This document shows positions 26,101-40,100 of a stretch of 64,000 bases of DNA, one piece after another. The DNA is taken from NCBI GenBank assembly GCA_963070105.1, contig OY718808.1, positions 9,219,398 through 9,283,397 of the forward strand, in the 5' to 3' direction. The DNA is from Litomosoides sigmodontis. Lineage: Eukaryota > Nematoda > Chromadorea > Rhabditida > Onchocercidae. A program made the translations under genes and the position numbers. Position 1 is the stretch's first letter, and each line of letters opens with the position of its first letter. Below the pieces are notes generated by a model that searched no databases, was not told the origin of the DNA, and saw only the letters and a list, made by a program, of their open reading frames with translations.

Positions 26101-27727
26101 TATTAGGTGATGAAGCTTTCGTGAAAGAAGCTAAAGAGCTTGCCGTGAACATGACAACAAAGGCGTACACGGACTGGATATTTTCAAGAATGCGCAATAC
26201 GGCACAACCAACAGAATACTACGGTGGAATTCAGGACGAAGTAAGAGTAGATTAGATTGGGCTGAGTAAACAAAAGTCGAATTTCCTACCTTTAACTGTA
26301 CATCACTTTCTTTGCTTTCACGCTTCATTTGTTTAGCTTTACCATCTGCTTACTTAGCTTCACCACCGTAGTGTCAAGCAGCTTTATTTTAACTTTACAC
26401 GATGGAGATTTTGGATCTTACGTATTCTCGTACAACAAAATTGGAACTATCATGGAGCAGTCTTTTTTTGTTTGCTGTATTGACCTATTTGTAGTCTTCC
26501 TATCACTCCTCTTCCTCCTCCAAGAAGAGGTCAAAAATAAATCTTTAGCAGCCATAATAAACCCTTGAAATAAAGAAAAATTTCAGTTTAATGACCATGG
26601 TACATCACACGTCTCGGTATTGGATACAATGGGTAACGGAGTGTCCAGCACAAGTACTGTTAATCGATGGTAGGTGTTGCTAACTGCTTCAACTATAGAT
26701 CAGAAGTCAAAATAAGCATGTCATATATCTTTCTTCAACAATTTCAAAGCATATACCAATAGCAACAAAAATTGTAGGTTTGGCGCAGTAGTGCAATCTG
26801 TCAAATTAGGGATTGTATTTAATGACGAAATGGATGATTTCTCCACGCCCGGTAATAATTCCGCCACAAATGACGTCACTCTTACACGACAATATTGTGT
26901 TATAAAAATTAAAAACTTAAAAATTTTTAATATCACATAGAGCGTATGATATTGAAAAGGCACTGGTTCATACTCTCTAATCAGCTATTAGTAGTAAGTA
27001 GGCTTGTATCAGTGAAGAGTAACTTCACTTCACTTTACTGATTAGCTTAGCAATATGTGAGCATATTTCAGAACTTAAAATTTAAAAAAAAAAGTGAATA
27101 ATTGTGCTAACAATAGTTTTGTACATCATTTGCAGGTATGGCAAATGGTTTCGGATTTGCACCATCCGAAAGCAACTTCATTGAACCATTTAAGAAACCG
27201 ATGAGTAGTATGAGTCCAATGATCGTTTATAATGCTAAAACTGGAAAGGTTAGCACTTTGTTATCCGCGCTCCGCGCCATTAGACACTTTTATTTATGAA
27301 GCGAAATATTTCAAAAATTTCAGGTTGTAATGGTGGCAGGATCATCGGGTGGTTCGAAAATAATTTCATCATTGGCTAAGCCTATTGTTCGAGTGTTATT
27401 TTTCAATGAAACTATAAAAGAGGCCATTGATGCTCCAACGTTGCACAATCAATTCACACCAGACGTTACACAATTTGAACATTCCGTGCCAAGGGTTTGT
27501 TATCATTTCTCCCCACTCACTCAGATCTCTAGCAGTGGTCTTATCATATCACTTATCAATCGTTTAAGGAGCTGATGAATGACCTGACGCTGAATTACGG
27601 ACAAAAGTTCAAGGAAACCACTGGTTTTGAAGGTATTGCTCAAGGAATTGTAGTGGACGAGGACGGAATTATTTACGTCAATGGAGACTACAGGCGCAAA
27701 AGTGACATGCATCCTGGAGGGTTTTAG
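23197..27727 (+). CDS. ggt: Gamma-glutamyltransferase (glutathione hydrolase)
   Basis: Thirteen exons: 23197-23286, 23383-23498, 23698-23820, 24679-25050, 25151-25317, 25557-25712, 25814-25921, 26107-26240, 26587-26669, 26778-26851, 27136-27248, 27324-27494 and 27569-27727, encoding 621 residues. The enzyme transfers or hydrolyses the gamma-glutamyl group of glutathione outside the cell. A hydrophobic N-terminus (about residues 3-14, followed by PSRA) is a signal peptide or membrane anchor. GGT landmarks are in order: GGNAVDASIA, GIGGGF, IDARETAP (Arg121, binds the substrate carboxylate), ATPGEIAGY, then the HGTSHVSV self-cleavage site with nucleophile Thr428, FNDEMDDFS, PMSSMSP (Ser498-Ser499) and VAGSSGGS (oxyanion glycines 521-522). 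It ends in a GGF variant of the GGxPxGY tail. The exon 1 donor at 23287 (gtaaaa) was chosen over gtattc at 23267 because only it keeps the frame. Confidence 0.95.
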
Positions 27728-30700
27728 TTTAGAAATCATCATGCGACAGACACAAATTACTTTTGAAATGGATTTGTCTTCTGTTATTTCTCTCCTACCT
27801 TACCTGCCTTTCTTCTGTTTTTGTTAGCCTTTGTTAGGATATTGAAAATGCTTCCAGTAAGCAGCAATATGCTGAAATTAATGAGAAGATAGTTAGCAAA
27901 AGGGAAGAATTTTTGAAGAAACATAGTCAGACTGATTTAAGGCTTCTTAGCTTCCTCTGAAATTGTACGCTATGATTTTATTCACTGCTAATTTTGATGC
28001 TAACATCAAGAAACCGTTTGTATAAGCAACTCTTCGAGTGCCCGGAAGAAGAAGAAGGATGCAACAATGCCGCAGTGCTTATCTTGTAAAATGAATTGGT
28101 ACAAAAGTACCACATTGTTTGTTTGCTTAAGCCAAACAATATCCACTCGCTTATAGCCAATAATTAGCTCTCATTAAACGATATCATTAATCTTTGCAAC
28201 TATTCGCAATTAAAGTTGTGACGTTGAGCAAGATGAAGGCGATCCATGGATGGATGGATAATTAATTGTTGACAGTTGAGGGATGAGAATCTGTGTGATC
28301 AGTGGTGGTACTTCCACAGCTGATAGTTTAGTTTCCATGTTTCTCCCACTTTATTAACAGATTTCCTAGATCAACACAACAACTCTTATCAGTTCAACGC
28401 AAAAAAATCATATAGACTCATTTAAATTTAGTTTAAACTAATCAGTTCAAGTCAACAAGTGCATGCATCTTTTCGTTTCATCTGCAATTGCAACTAAATA
28501 TGCTAAATGTAAATGAGAAATAATGATTGGAATGACAACTACCGGTATGTTTATTATATTATTGTACACAAATATTTTTTTAAAATCTATTTTTATGCCA
28601 ACCATTATGACCAGTAAGTATACTTTGATGTCGAAGATAGTTTATGTAGCGTTGCATAGAAGCTTACCTGCCTAAATTCACATTCCACCTTAGCAGGGGA
28701 AATTATTAAAATGGATTGAAACTGTACAGAGCGCCTACATTAATTAACATCACATTCACACAGTCAGTGTATTTCACAGATAAAATCAGCGTAGTGCACA
28801 GATGCCGTGCCGTGTGTTGCGTGGAACTGACCATTACTGCGATCAGCTCTGTCTACAATCACTGTAAATCATTTCTATGACAGTTGTTGCTATAACTTCG
28901 AGTACAAATAGAGTAAATGATAAGGATTAAAGTTAAATTTGTTCCTGAAATACTCTCGAAATTGGGACTAAAGTTCGAGCCCGCAAAATATCACCGCCAA
29001 ATAATCAATCATAATTTCACAGCATTTGTTACTTAACTGATAAGTTAGCTGGTTACATTGCGGGAGGTTTCATTTTAAGCTGAAAATTTTCCTAAACATT
29101 TCCTAAAGAGTGTATTTTTGATTAATTTTTAGAAAAGTACAAAATAACACATTTCAGTGAAATTCTTTAACAAAACATAAGATACCACCAAGTACTCCAT
29201 TGGTATGGATAAATAAATTCCTTCAGTGGAAACTGTTTTAAGAGGAATTTATTTTCAAGCGGTATATTCTAGCTATAGCGTCTCCGTGAAATGAAGTTAA
29301 TTATGCGGACAAACGCGCTCAGCACAAGTTAGCTGTTTTTTGCAATGAGATGAATTGTAAAATTCGTTCATAAACGTTTTCATTCATTTTTCATTATTTG
29401 CATTTTGTAATTAATGCCGTAGCGGCTATCATCGTACTCTTTGAAAGAAGCACTTTGCCGACATCAGATTTCTCACCCTCCGAACGTTATGCATTTAGAC
29501 GGTTTTATCTAAGAGAAGCACAGTAGCTAGTGGCAATCAACTACCAGTAAGTGATGTGAAAATTATCACTGATTCAGCAAGCAGTGTAATAAATTCAATA
29601 AAGCATTTATGAATTCTTCAGCCTAATTTTATCCCGGAATAATAAAACGACCAAAATTCTAATTCAGCCACGTTAAATGGAATGAATCTATGATGTGAAT
29701 TTCATTGTCAAACATAAACATGAAAGGTGTGGGAATTGCAGTTCATTTAATTGCTCAATTCAAATTCAGCAAATTCACTATCAGTCATCGGTCGCTTTAT
29801 ATGCTGAAAAACATCATCAAATGAATAAATTAGTTGCAAGAATAAAATGGAATAACTAAATTAGCCTGAATTAATTAATTGCCAGCCGTTCATTTATTAT
29901 TTTAATGAAAAAAAAAATACGAATATCTTACTCAGTTGAACATGTCTGATACATTTTTTTCCCCGCAACTGAAATCCAAGATTTGTGCATAACATTGGCA
30001 TGTCCTCATCTTTTACACCTTGCTCCATCTAAATTTAAAAAAAAAAAAAAAAGAAAACATGAACTTGCATTCCTGTTCGTTACTATCCTCAATCTATTTA
30101 AATAGAAATACAATAATTCATCTATTAAGATAGAAGTGGGCGAACAACAGGTAGATGACAAGAGGTATACCATATCCAGAATGCATTGTCCTGTATTGGT
30201 ATTGAATTTCCACGGTGCTTCACAGCAAGCTGGTCTTGCAAATAATCCTCAAACACATGACCTATCACTTGGAGGAAGAATCCGATCAATGAATTAAGCG
30301 AACTTTTGTAACGATGTATTTTATGATTAAATGTGAAATATTTTGTATTAGCTACAATAGCTATAATGGTTCGGTTCGATCATTGGCTGTAGTAACCCTT
30401 TGTGCCATAAATTTTAGGAAAAATTTACATGAACTGAGCAATTAACGATTGCGGCGACGTCTTGAAACAAAGGAGATAGACAGATCAAAGGTGTTGTGCG
30501 GTAAGTGTGGTTATGCTGCTAGTAGTAAATGAAGAAGCTTAAAACCTATTAATTGCTGCTGCGTGATGATAGGCTTTGCAGTTGTAAGCGATCTCTTTGT
30601 TCATTAATTGAGGGGATAAGTTATGCATTAATAAGTTAGTTGCTCGTATTTTGCGTTTCACTTATTTCGCGTTTCCGACAAAAATCGACAATTGCTAATA

Positions 30701-32954
30701 TTATTATTATTTTGGGGTTAAATTAAGGTAGTTCGTTGCTACTTAAGCGCAAAAAATCATAGTACGCAAACCACGTGTATCGTGACCTTCCGCCTCTGCG
30801 CATAAATGCAACTGCGCACCGAGCAGTATTTGCAGAAGAAATGACGCGAGAACCGTGCGACGCATCATTCGATCCAAGCAATTGTCGCATTCTCAGTTTA
30901 CGAAACAATAAAAAAGAGGGACGCGTGGAATTTGCATAGCAATTGTTGAAGGCACAACAAAATCGTTGAGAATTTCCGCCATTTTTTTAAAGAAGGAAAA
31001 AAAAAACATTGATAAGACAAAAATCAATTGAACTAACTGAATTGCAAATTCTCCGATCGATTAAATTGCATCTTCGTGATAGTTAAGAGCTTCATCTAAT
31101 TCAATTATGCATTAGCTATCGGACCACATTTATCAGCTCGAGATGATAAGAATCAGTGGATGAATTATGACTGCGCGATCAGTCTGTTCACTTCAACCTT
31201 TCCACTAGAAAGCTTGAAAATTAAAAGTGATGGTGCTATTCATTTATCACAAATTGGATAATCACCAGTTCGCTCATTCCATTGCTATTTCAAACGAATT
31301 ATTAAAAGGAATGATTCCGATGGTACTGTTGATGAGATGACCCGTTCGTCGATTTATTTCAAATACCATTTCCACTCTCTTCTTCTTCATCATCTTGTCA
31401 ATTATACATTTGTAATTGCACTCGATCGCTTCGATTACTGCACGAAAGATGGATTGAAAGGCTTTCTTCCCTTTTTTAAGTTTTATTGGCCTAATTAACA
31501 GCATAGTTTTTTATCCGACAAGATACTTTCCTTCCACCCATTCCTTCCATCCTCCGACTAGTTATCGCCATTCTCTCCACTCCATCCACCGCTTTTTTTT
31601 TTGTCTTTCATGAATTCAAATCCATCTCCTAAACCTTGTCCTATTTGCCCACTTTAACCCTACACAATTATCAAACCCTACCCTTTTCATTTAATTACTT
31701 CCCTATAATAACTTTGAACATATTTATTTAAATATATTATTCACCGTCTTCTACAACTTTTGTGCGCAAAATTTACTCTCACTTTAAATAATACTACCCG
31801 TCAAGTTTATTAATTATTAAAATTTCATGTATTATTTGAAATTTTATTCGTTTTAATTTTACCGATATTATTTTGATATGGGAGAGCAGCTAAGTCACTT
31901 TTTGTTGTTTTTGGAAGGGTGGAAGTGATGGAGATGAGTAGTGCATTTCTAAAGTGATCATACAATTAGTACTGAATTTCAATAACATGACCTACGAAAA
32001 TGAAAGCCTGCGAGTTCGGTGCTTTTTTCTAGTGATTTAATTCAAAATATCTACGTATTTTAAATAAATGCTCGCTCGACTGTTGAGCTGATGAAATTGA
32101 AATTATCCCATCGATCTCTCTCCAATCGTTAAATGTCAATCAATTCACAGCTTCTAATATGTGTGTGTACGCATATATGTTTGAATTAAATTGTAGCAAA
32201 TCTCGGAATTTTCCTTTGCGGAAGCATAAAAGCAAAATTGGACAACGGTAGATGAGAATTTGATGAGTGTCACGTCGGTTCAAATTATTACTTGCTAAAT
32301 TCATTGGACATTATTCAATAGTTTAAAATATGCAACGAAATTACATTGCTGATTTCATTGTCATCTGATATGATGGCAGCATGGTATTTATTGCTCAAAG
32401 TTGCAAGCAAAGCCGCCTCTATTAAGCCTTAGGAAGAGGATGCATTTTAAATTTAAATTCAAGGAATGGTTAATGAGCAGTTGCGATCGAACTGGCAACA
32501 TGGTTTCTAAATAAATAAATGTTCAAATCACTGATCATTGATCCTTTCATGAACTTCCGTCCACCGCTCATGTTTTGTTTCTCCAATGAAAGGTATCAAA
32601 ATTGGTGAAATCCTCATTGTTGTACTTAGGCAAAAGGTATTCTCAATTGTATACAAATTTTCCTTCACTCGAAGGCTGTTACGTTGCCAAGAAGGTCGAA
32701 GTGGGTACGGATAGGATGAAGAGGAGCGGAGGGTTATTGACTTCAGAGGGAGGATGGAGAATGAGTGAACGAATGCTGGCGCAAACTGTTACTTCCTTCG
32801 GTTGGACGGATCGTTTTCACTAAGATATCTGTGTGTGATGATGACACACACATGACATCTCATGATATTACTACTCAAATGACCTAAATTAAACAATTCA
32901 CACAGCACACATTCAACTACATTGTCTATCTACAAACACATGCGAAATAAAATA

Positions 32955-33100
32955 CAGTCAGACACGCACACACACACACACACACATCACATACAAGCAT
33001 ACACGTCCACGTACACGTACACAAGTACAAAGACATACATACGTACACGCGCACACGCACACACACACACACACACGTATATGTAAATACACAGAGAAAG
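32955..33100. repeat. CA/GT-rich alternating purine-pyrimidine tract
   Basis: Two pure CA runs (about 32966-32986 and 33050-33076) are joined by imperfect acgtacac/catac units. Confidence 0.9.
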
Positions 33101-34859
33101 ATGTACACACGAACAAGTACAGGCGCGAGAGACAGACATGTGTAAATATACAAGTTTAAATATATAGTAGTTGTTGAATTGGAGGGGGAAAAAAATGGAT
33201 GAGTTGAAAGGATTCGAAGGGGACAGGTGGTTGTGGTTCCAGTGAGATGTGAAATGAGCGGTGTCGAGCAGTGCAAGGCAGTTCTATCCTTAATTTCTGT
33301 GCCATGAAAAAAGGCGTAACTATTTTAGGTTTCCACACAAAATTACATATGCAAATCATCCCGAAATAGCAAACTGAAATTTTTTCCAATTGCTAATGAT
33401 TAATTAACAATTGATTGATTGCTTCCATAATGCTTAATCAACGGATATTTCAGTGAAAAGTGACGTGTTCGATGAGCTGGGAATTGATGTTTGAAATTCA
33501 TAAAATTTAATTCATAATTGATAATTCACAAGTGTACGAATTTTTTTCTTATATTTTACACTGAAATGTCTCTCTTTGTTTCATCCCATGATACTAATTT
33601 TTCATTTAAAAATTTCTTTTGTTGCTAATCTGAAATTACAGTAGCATTTCAAATGAAAAGCAATAACACTTAGCTGAGATCTTTCCGCTCACACTTATCT
33701 ACCCTCTTCAATTTTAATTTCACTTATTTTTTCTTCTTTTCGGAAACTCATCTAATCTGCCTCTGTTCACATTTCGGTGATGGCGAAATCGGAGCAACAA
33801 TTTATGTAAATTGGTTCACCTGATGTTCATCAACAGTAATTACCTTTTTCTTACTCTTAGGTCATTTCAGGTCGAATTCACTCATTTCATTTCGTTTTTC
33901 GCACTCAACATATTCGAGGAATACCAGTTCCAATCATTTCGACAAATTTTTTCCCTCCCATCCTTGCTCCTTCTCGCTACACTCTTTCACTTGTCTCTTC
34001 ACAAAATTCAATCATCGACTAGGAGTACCACAAATAGGTGTCTTATGCAGAAGAATTGATATGTATGTGGCGAGAAGGGAGTGATAAGAGTGAAGGTAGT
34101 GATAGTGATAGTGATAGGAGTGATAAGTAAAAAGATTGCTTACGAATAAAAGTGGTGAGAGTATGACGTGCTTACGTCAAACGTCTTAGACGTACAAATA
34201 AATATGCGAACATAAAGAATTGATTTGAAAAAAGAAGGGAAATTAATGAATTTCGAAAATGTGTTTGCAGCACTCATTGGTTAGCAATAAGTTACGATCA
34301 ATGGAAGATATCAGTGATATTCCTCTGTCGTCTCTTCCTCACATCTCATTAAATTCCATCTCTGTGATTATTTGTCAAATTGCTGAAATGATTAGTGGTA
34401 GTGGGTCAGGGTCACAGTTACATGCATGTGGTAACACGAATTTCTGCATGGACAGTGTAATCCCATTCCTTAGATGGTCATCAACACCCCTCTTCTCAGT
34501 GATCCCTTCCGTAACATAACATCGATGAGGAGCTGTTAACGGACTAAATTTCCTCCATTTTTAAATCTCTTTTAATTTATCAATTTGCATTTCCAACAAA
34601 AGGGATCAATCAGTTCATAAAATCAAAATTTGCATTCATTCATTCAAGTCCTAATTTCATCAATAATCGACTGAAATAGGTAGAGTTTTGAGAGGCACGA
34701 GAGTCTTTGAGAGCTGTGAGAAGATGATGAAGAGCGATGAGGAAAAAAGAGCACAAATATTAAATGACTCCTTTTATTTCAATGGTTGGTTCAATTCATA
34801 ATGATACATTCACAATTAAATTCCTCCTCTCATCTCAACAGTAATTATCCGTACTGAAA

Positions 34860-34909
34860 TCAGAGAGAGAAAGAGAGAGGGAGGGAGGGACAGAGAGAGA
34901 GAGAGAAGG
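34860..34909. repeat. Imperfect GA/GGGA microsatellite
   Basis: A run of gaga, gggagggaggga and gagaga units on the plus strand. Confidence 0.85.
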
Positions 34910-36219
34910 AGAATAAGAAGAAGGCTTATTATTTATTATCCGTCTAATTCAACGCCAATCTGTCATTCTTCATTTTCGTTTATTCAAATATAACAGAATT
35001 ACCGTATTGTAAATATGATAAATAAATTTCTAACAACACTCTCTCACTTCTCGTTCCACTCAGCTCAGCACTGTTATCTTTTCAGCAATCCTTGCAAATA
35101 CTTTCCTCGAAACTCTTTGACAAATTCTTAAATTTAGAAATTAGCAGAGGAAGCATCACATAACAATTAAAATTATTTTGCTACGCTAAATAGCACACAG
35201 CAACAGATCGCATTTTCTTTCATTTTTCCGACTTCAAAATAAAGTATTTATTTCTGAAAAAAAATTTTACAAATATATTGTCCTTTCTAAGGCGTATTTT
35301 TGCTTATTTTTTTAGTCGTTATACCACAAATTTATGAATATTTTATAATTTTAAGTGAACTTTGGTAACATGTTGTTGCTGTTAGTTATAATTAGCAAAA
35401 TGTTTACTTTTATAAATAACAAATACATTTTTGAGCTTACTTAATTTTTAAATTTATTATAGAATCAGTCGCTGCTTATCTTCTGAACCTTCAAGAAGCT
35501 CTTCTCATTGCTTTGATCTTTCAGCTTCACTACCTTATAATTTTGCATTTTGTAGGTTTACTGTAAGAATGTTCCAGTAAAACATTTGTTTGTATAAAGT
35601 GATAATCAAGTGTCAGTCGTAATTATTTTATGCATCTTTCACGATAGCATCTTTACGAACAATTGCTACTATCTGATCCTAACTTTTTTTGTAAAATAAT
35701 TTTGTCTAATTTAAATACACTCATCTCTCCTGAGAGATTTACTTATGCATTTGTCAAATATGTGCATGCGAACACATAACATCAAGGTTTTCCTCCTCAT
35801 TGCTAGCAGATATTGGCTATCGGTTGAAATATGAAAGCTAAGACAGGAACAAAAGCTAAAAATGCATTAGCATTTCAATTTTGATCATTTGAAATTTGAG
35901 TCGTTGCACAGAATTGACCATTCTAAGATATCAAGTTTATGCCGATGCTAACTGCGCTTGGCAGTATGCTGCTGGCAGCCTGTTTAGCATTTTTTTTTCC
36001 GTTACAAATGACTTCATTTCAAGCGTTTGAAAAGTTAAGCATTATCGTGTTAGCATGAATTGTGTGTGAATTGCGATCGTCCAGAAATGCGAGAATGTTT
36101 TGACACGTTCGTTGACAATCTGAAGTAACAAGGATTCAAATTAAACAAATTTAAACTTTCGTTCAAATATTGACGTGTTAAGGATTGATGAGAATTTTAG
36201 ACAGCTACATATCAGGCAC

Positions 36220-37176
36220 ATGAAGAAGGCTTCGCTGACCCAAGTGGCTCTTATCATTCTCTCTTGCACCATTGTTGTGGCAGTTAAAACAGGTTAGCTT
36301 TCAGTAGATTAGTTCAAATTTTACTTAATCAATGCAAAAATCATGCATAACAATTTTGAAGGAAAAAATAATTTAGTAATTTTGAAGAAGTTGAAAAGTG
36401 AAATGAACACAGCTGCGGTAAAACAGTTTGAATGTGAATCAGTATCAAATGATCCCGTTATTTATTTACTTATTTGATATTATTATAGGTATCCGCTAAC
36501 GAATAATCATAATTTCGTATTATTTGATGGAAAAAGCCTGGCCATTATCAAATAGTTATTAATTAAAAGTAAAAAAAACACTGGTAGTTATTAATTTAGG
36601 TGTGATAAATCTTTGCAAGCGGCAACCTTTTCGTGGTCGATGTCCAGCTGTTAAAGGCAAAGGTCCATCACGTTCGCAATTTGTGCTACGTTATTATCTC
36701 AGGGATAACGAATGCGTCTCTTATCCTTTCGGTAATAATATATATCATTTATCGTTCAGTAATACATAACATAATTAGAGTAAGCATTTCTCATGAAAAA
36801 TGTGATCAGTTGCGATAAGAGTAGTAGGAATGAATTTAAGGTATGTTTGGAAAATGAAAGGTAAACGTTTAATAAGACGTGGAAACTTAACTTTCAGGAC
36901 ACTGTGCGGATGATGAAAATGAGCCGATGCTGTACAGATATAAAAAGGATTGTGAAAAGGCCTGTCTCAACGAGCGGAACAACACGAGCAGTGCCACAGC
37001 TGAAGCTGTAGAAGAAGAATCAGCTAGTGCTTTAGGCAATAAAGGTATTGGTACTACGAAACACCACGTCGGTACCACGTCGACGGTACCTTCTACGATG
37101 ACCACTGCAGCTTCACTACAACGAACTTCATTCACTGCTAAAAAGAACAAGAATAAGCCTCACAAATTATTAACTG
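36220..37176 (+). other. mlt-11: mlt-11 exons 1-3: signal peptide and Kunitz module 1
   Basis: Exons 36220-36292, 36600-36731 and 36898-37176. The first encodes a charged start (MKKAS) and a hydrophobic core: a signal peptide. Kunitz 1 runs from INLCKRQPFRGRC to CEKACLN and is split by a phase-1 intron just before C4. The residue after C2 (P1) is Pro. A Thr/Ala-rich stretch follows. Confidence 0.85.
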
Positions 37177-40100
37177 GTAAGTAGTACAGCACTAATCTAG
37201 TCCTAGCAGTGAGTATTGCCGACTTATATCTTTTCTCCTTGAGACTAATAGGCAAATTAGGAAGAAGCAATGAATTGTAAAATTTAAGAGTGCGAAAGGC
37301 AAAGACAAGCAAGTGCATCGGGCCTTATCAAAAGTGACTTCATTCCAATTTGCACTGCCGATGGTTCTTTTCGAACATTGCAATGCAGAGCGCCAGGACG
37401 GGATTGCTTCTGCGTTGATCATAACGGTGTTAAAATACCGAATTCAGAATCTAGTGGTACAACGAAACCAAAATGCAAACGTTCGTTTTTATCTAATTCA
37501 TTTCAAATTATCCACCTCTTCCTCCCTCTCTCTCCCTCTCCTTCTCTCCAATTCATGCAAAATCCGTCATTTTTGTCTAATTAATTAATCAAATTGAAAC
37601 CTAAGCAAATGGGTGCTATTTTGCAGAAATCATAAAAGCACGTAAGTTATGGATGGATGAATGTGTGTCACCGCCGGATTCTGGTCCGTGTAATTCAGCG
37701 ATCACAAGATGGTATTATGACTATAAGCAACAACAGTGCCTTGAATTCCGGTATTCCGGTAAGCGATTTGCACTTTTCTTTTTCAACTTAACATTATCAA
37801 ATTCAGATGAGGAGGAAGCAAACACTTGAGCGTTTAATTGGTAAATCAAATTAAATAATTTGTCTATACCTGATTTTCCCTTCTCTTCTACTGATATAGA
37901 GACCAACTCTAACATTTTAAATTTATCATAAATATACGGTAGCTATGAAGTGTGTGATAGATAAAAGAAGCTCGCTCCTAAGTTAGCTCATAAGATTAAC
38001 GTTGTATGAAATTTCAAGAGAAATTAGTAAAATTTGAATGATAAATGCATCTTACAACGGATCAGGTTGCGGCGGCAGTGAGAACAATCATCCGACGAAA
38101 GCCGACTGCGAGAAGCAATGTAAACCAGCAAAAAGCGATGTAAAATGCAAAGATGGATTGGAACCGTTGAAGGATGAAAATGGTCGATTAGCGAATTGCG
38201 CAGAGATTGCATGTCCTGTTGGCTACTTATGCTCCATTGTACAGTCGGGGTCAGCTTGTTGTCCCAACAGTACTTCTAGCAGTAAGTTTTCTTCCAAATA
38301 GAATAGTGCAAATTCAAGAAGATGCCGTAAGTTACAAATTAAAACGATACTGATAGTTTAAATTTTTTTGAAAAAAATTAACCTAAACAGGGAAAATTAT
38401 GATTTAATGATTTTTTTTTTGTTTGATTCAGAAGCGACCGACACACATTCGGATGCCACACCTGATATTTGCCAACTCCCGAAGGATCGAGGTCCTTGTG
38501 ATCAGTATGAGCTCAGATTTTATTACAACAATCGTCTCAATGAATGCAAATACTTTTTTTTCGGCGGATGTGAAGGCAACGCAAATAATTTTGAGCGGGT
38601 GGAGGAATGCGAGCGTTTCTGTCGACAGCGTTAGTTTGCTTCCTCGTTTCTCGATCAAGTTCGATGTTAGCATCGCTGATACTAAAAATCCTGTATTTCA
38701 CATTTTGTTAGCTTTACCGTCGTCCATTGTTACTCTATCACTTTCACAACATGTTTACTGACTTCCCCAGGAAAAATGATCACTTAAATAAATAAGTTGT
38801 AGTATTTCAGGTGGAGCGAAAGCTAATGGTTCATCGATAGTAGTATCAGCACCTCAGTTAATCACATCAGGTCCACAGATGAGAAAGCTGAGCAAAGAGT
38901 TTGGAACAAAACCTGTTGAAAAAGCTAACGAGAGGAGCAGATTGGAAGAAGTGACTGATAACAGTGCTTCAGGTGGCACTAAACATAACATGGGCAGTAG
39001 TATTTCGGATGTCGCAAAAACCACCGATATCACCGATACTACCGGTGGAGCTAATTCGGAAAGCAATGAAAGAAATTCAAGTTCCTCGCAAACTACTGAT
39101 TTCTCTGCTAGCAGCACCAATGAAAATAAGATAGAACTGTCCCAAAATATCCATCAAAATGTCCACAAGGAAATGAAGGACGAAACAACGACATCATCGG
39201 ATAGCAGTAGTCCTGATTTTTCACCTGTCCAACCTAAGAGTACAACTACAGCACTACGCAACACAGAGAAATTCGTTACTTCCGGTGATCAATCCAGTAA
39301 AAGCTCGCAGGAATTCTCAAGCCAATCAGTTACAGTTACTGGTCAGCAATTATCCGACAGGTATGCTTTCATTTCCGATCCTGTTTCCTGAATCCAACAG
39401 TTAAGTAAGCAGTGTATTTTTTTTACAGACAAGAACAGGTCAAAATTTCCTCATCAAAAATGTCAACAATACGACGTCATCCTAATACTGGTGGAGAAGA
39501 AAGATTATCCGACAGGTCAAAACTATCATCTGCTTCTCCAACTGATTCATCTCCTAGTAATACCATAACTGCGCAACTGATTACATCTTCAACAGCAGAA
39601 CCGTTGGTACCAGAGGCAACTGAAAGTAAGTGATGTTTTTAAGTGAAAATCGGAAAGATTTGTGAGAGTCGTTAATTTCTGGAAATACTTTGCTTCTCCT
39701 CAACTGTCTCAAAAAGAATGTCCTGATTGCGTGTTCAAAGGTATCGATGATCGATGCTTGCAAAAACGTGACCGAGGCACTTGCACCGGACAGTTTATTC
39801 GATGGCACTGGGATTCAGAACGAAATACTTGTCAAGTGTTCACTTATTCCGGATGTGACGGAAATGGCAATAACTTCCGTAGCCGGGAAGATTGCTTTGC
39901 TGCATGCCATCAGCCTAGTAATTTTTAATTTGTTTCCTTCATCCGTTCGCTAATGCGATACACTTCACTGTTTTCAGCACCAGAAGTATCCAATATGGAT
40001 AATGTATGCAACCACAGCATCCATCCTGGTGATTGTGCCGGTGCCTTCCAAAGATTCGCATTCGATTCCACCATAGGCGACTGTCGGCCATTTACATATA

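Larger units (their letters stand above)
27728..36219. other. 8.5-kb region without a supported gene
   Basis: No open frame here, on either strand, resembles a known family or has convincing splice sites. It holds a CA-rich tract (32955-33100) and a GA-rich tract (34860-34909). The distal part is probably upstream regulatory DNA of the mlt-11-type gene. Small RNA genes or fast-evolving short peptides cannot be excluded by eye. Confidence 0.5.

Noticed and set aside
32926..33276. 116-codon minus-strand open frame rich in Val, Cys and Thr
   Set aside because: It is a translation of the CA/GT microsatellite and so a repeat artefact.
34259..34519. 86-codon open frame between GGT and mlt-11
   Set aside because: Low-complexity Ser-rich product, no splice partners and no similarity seen.
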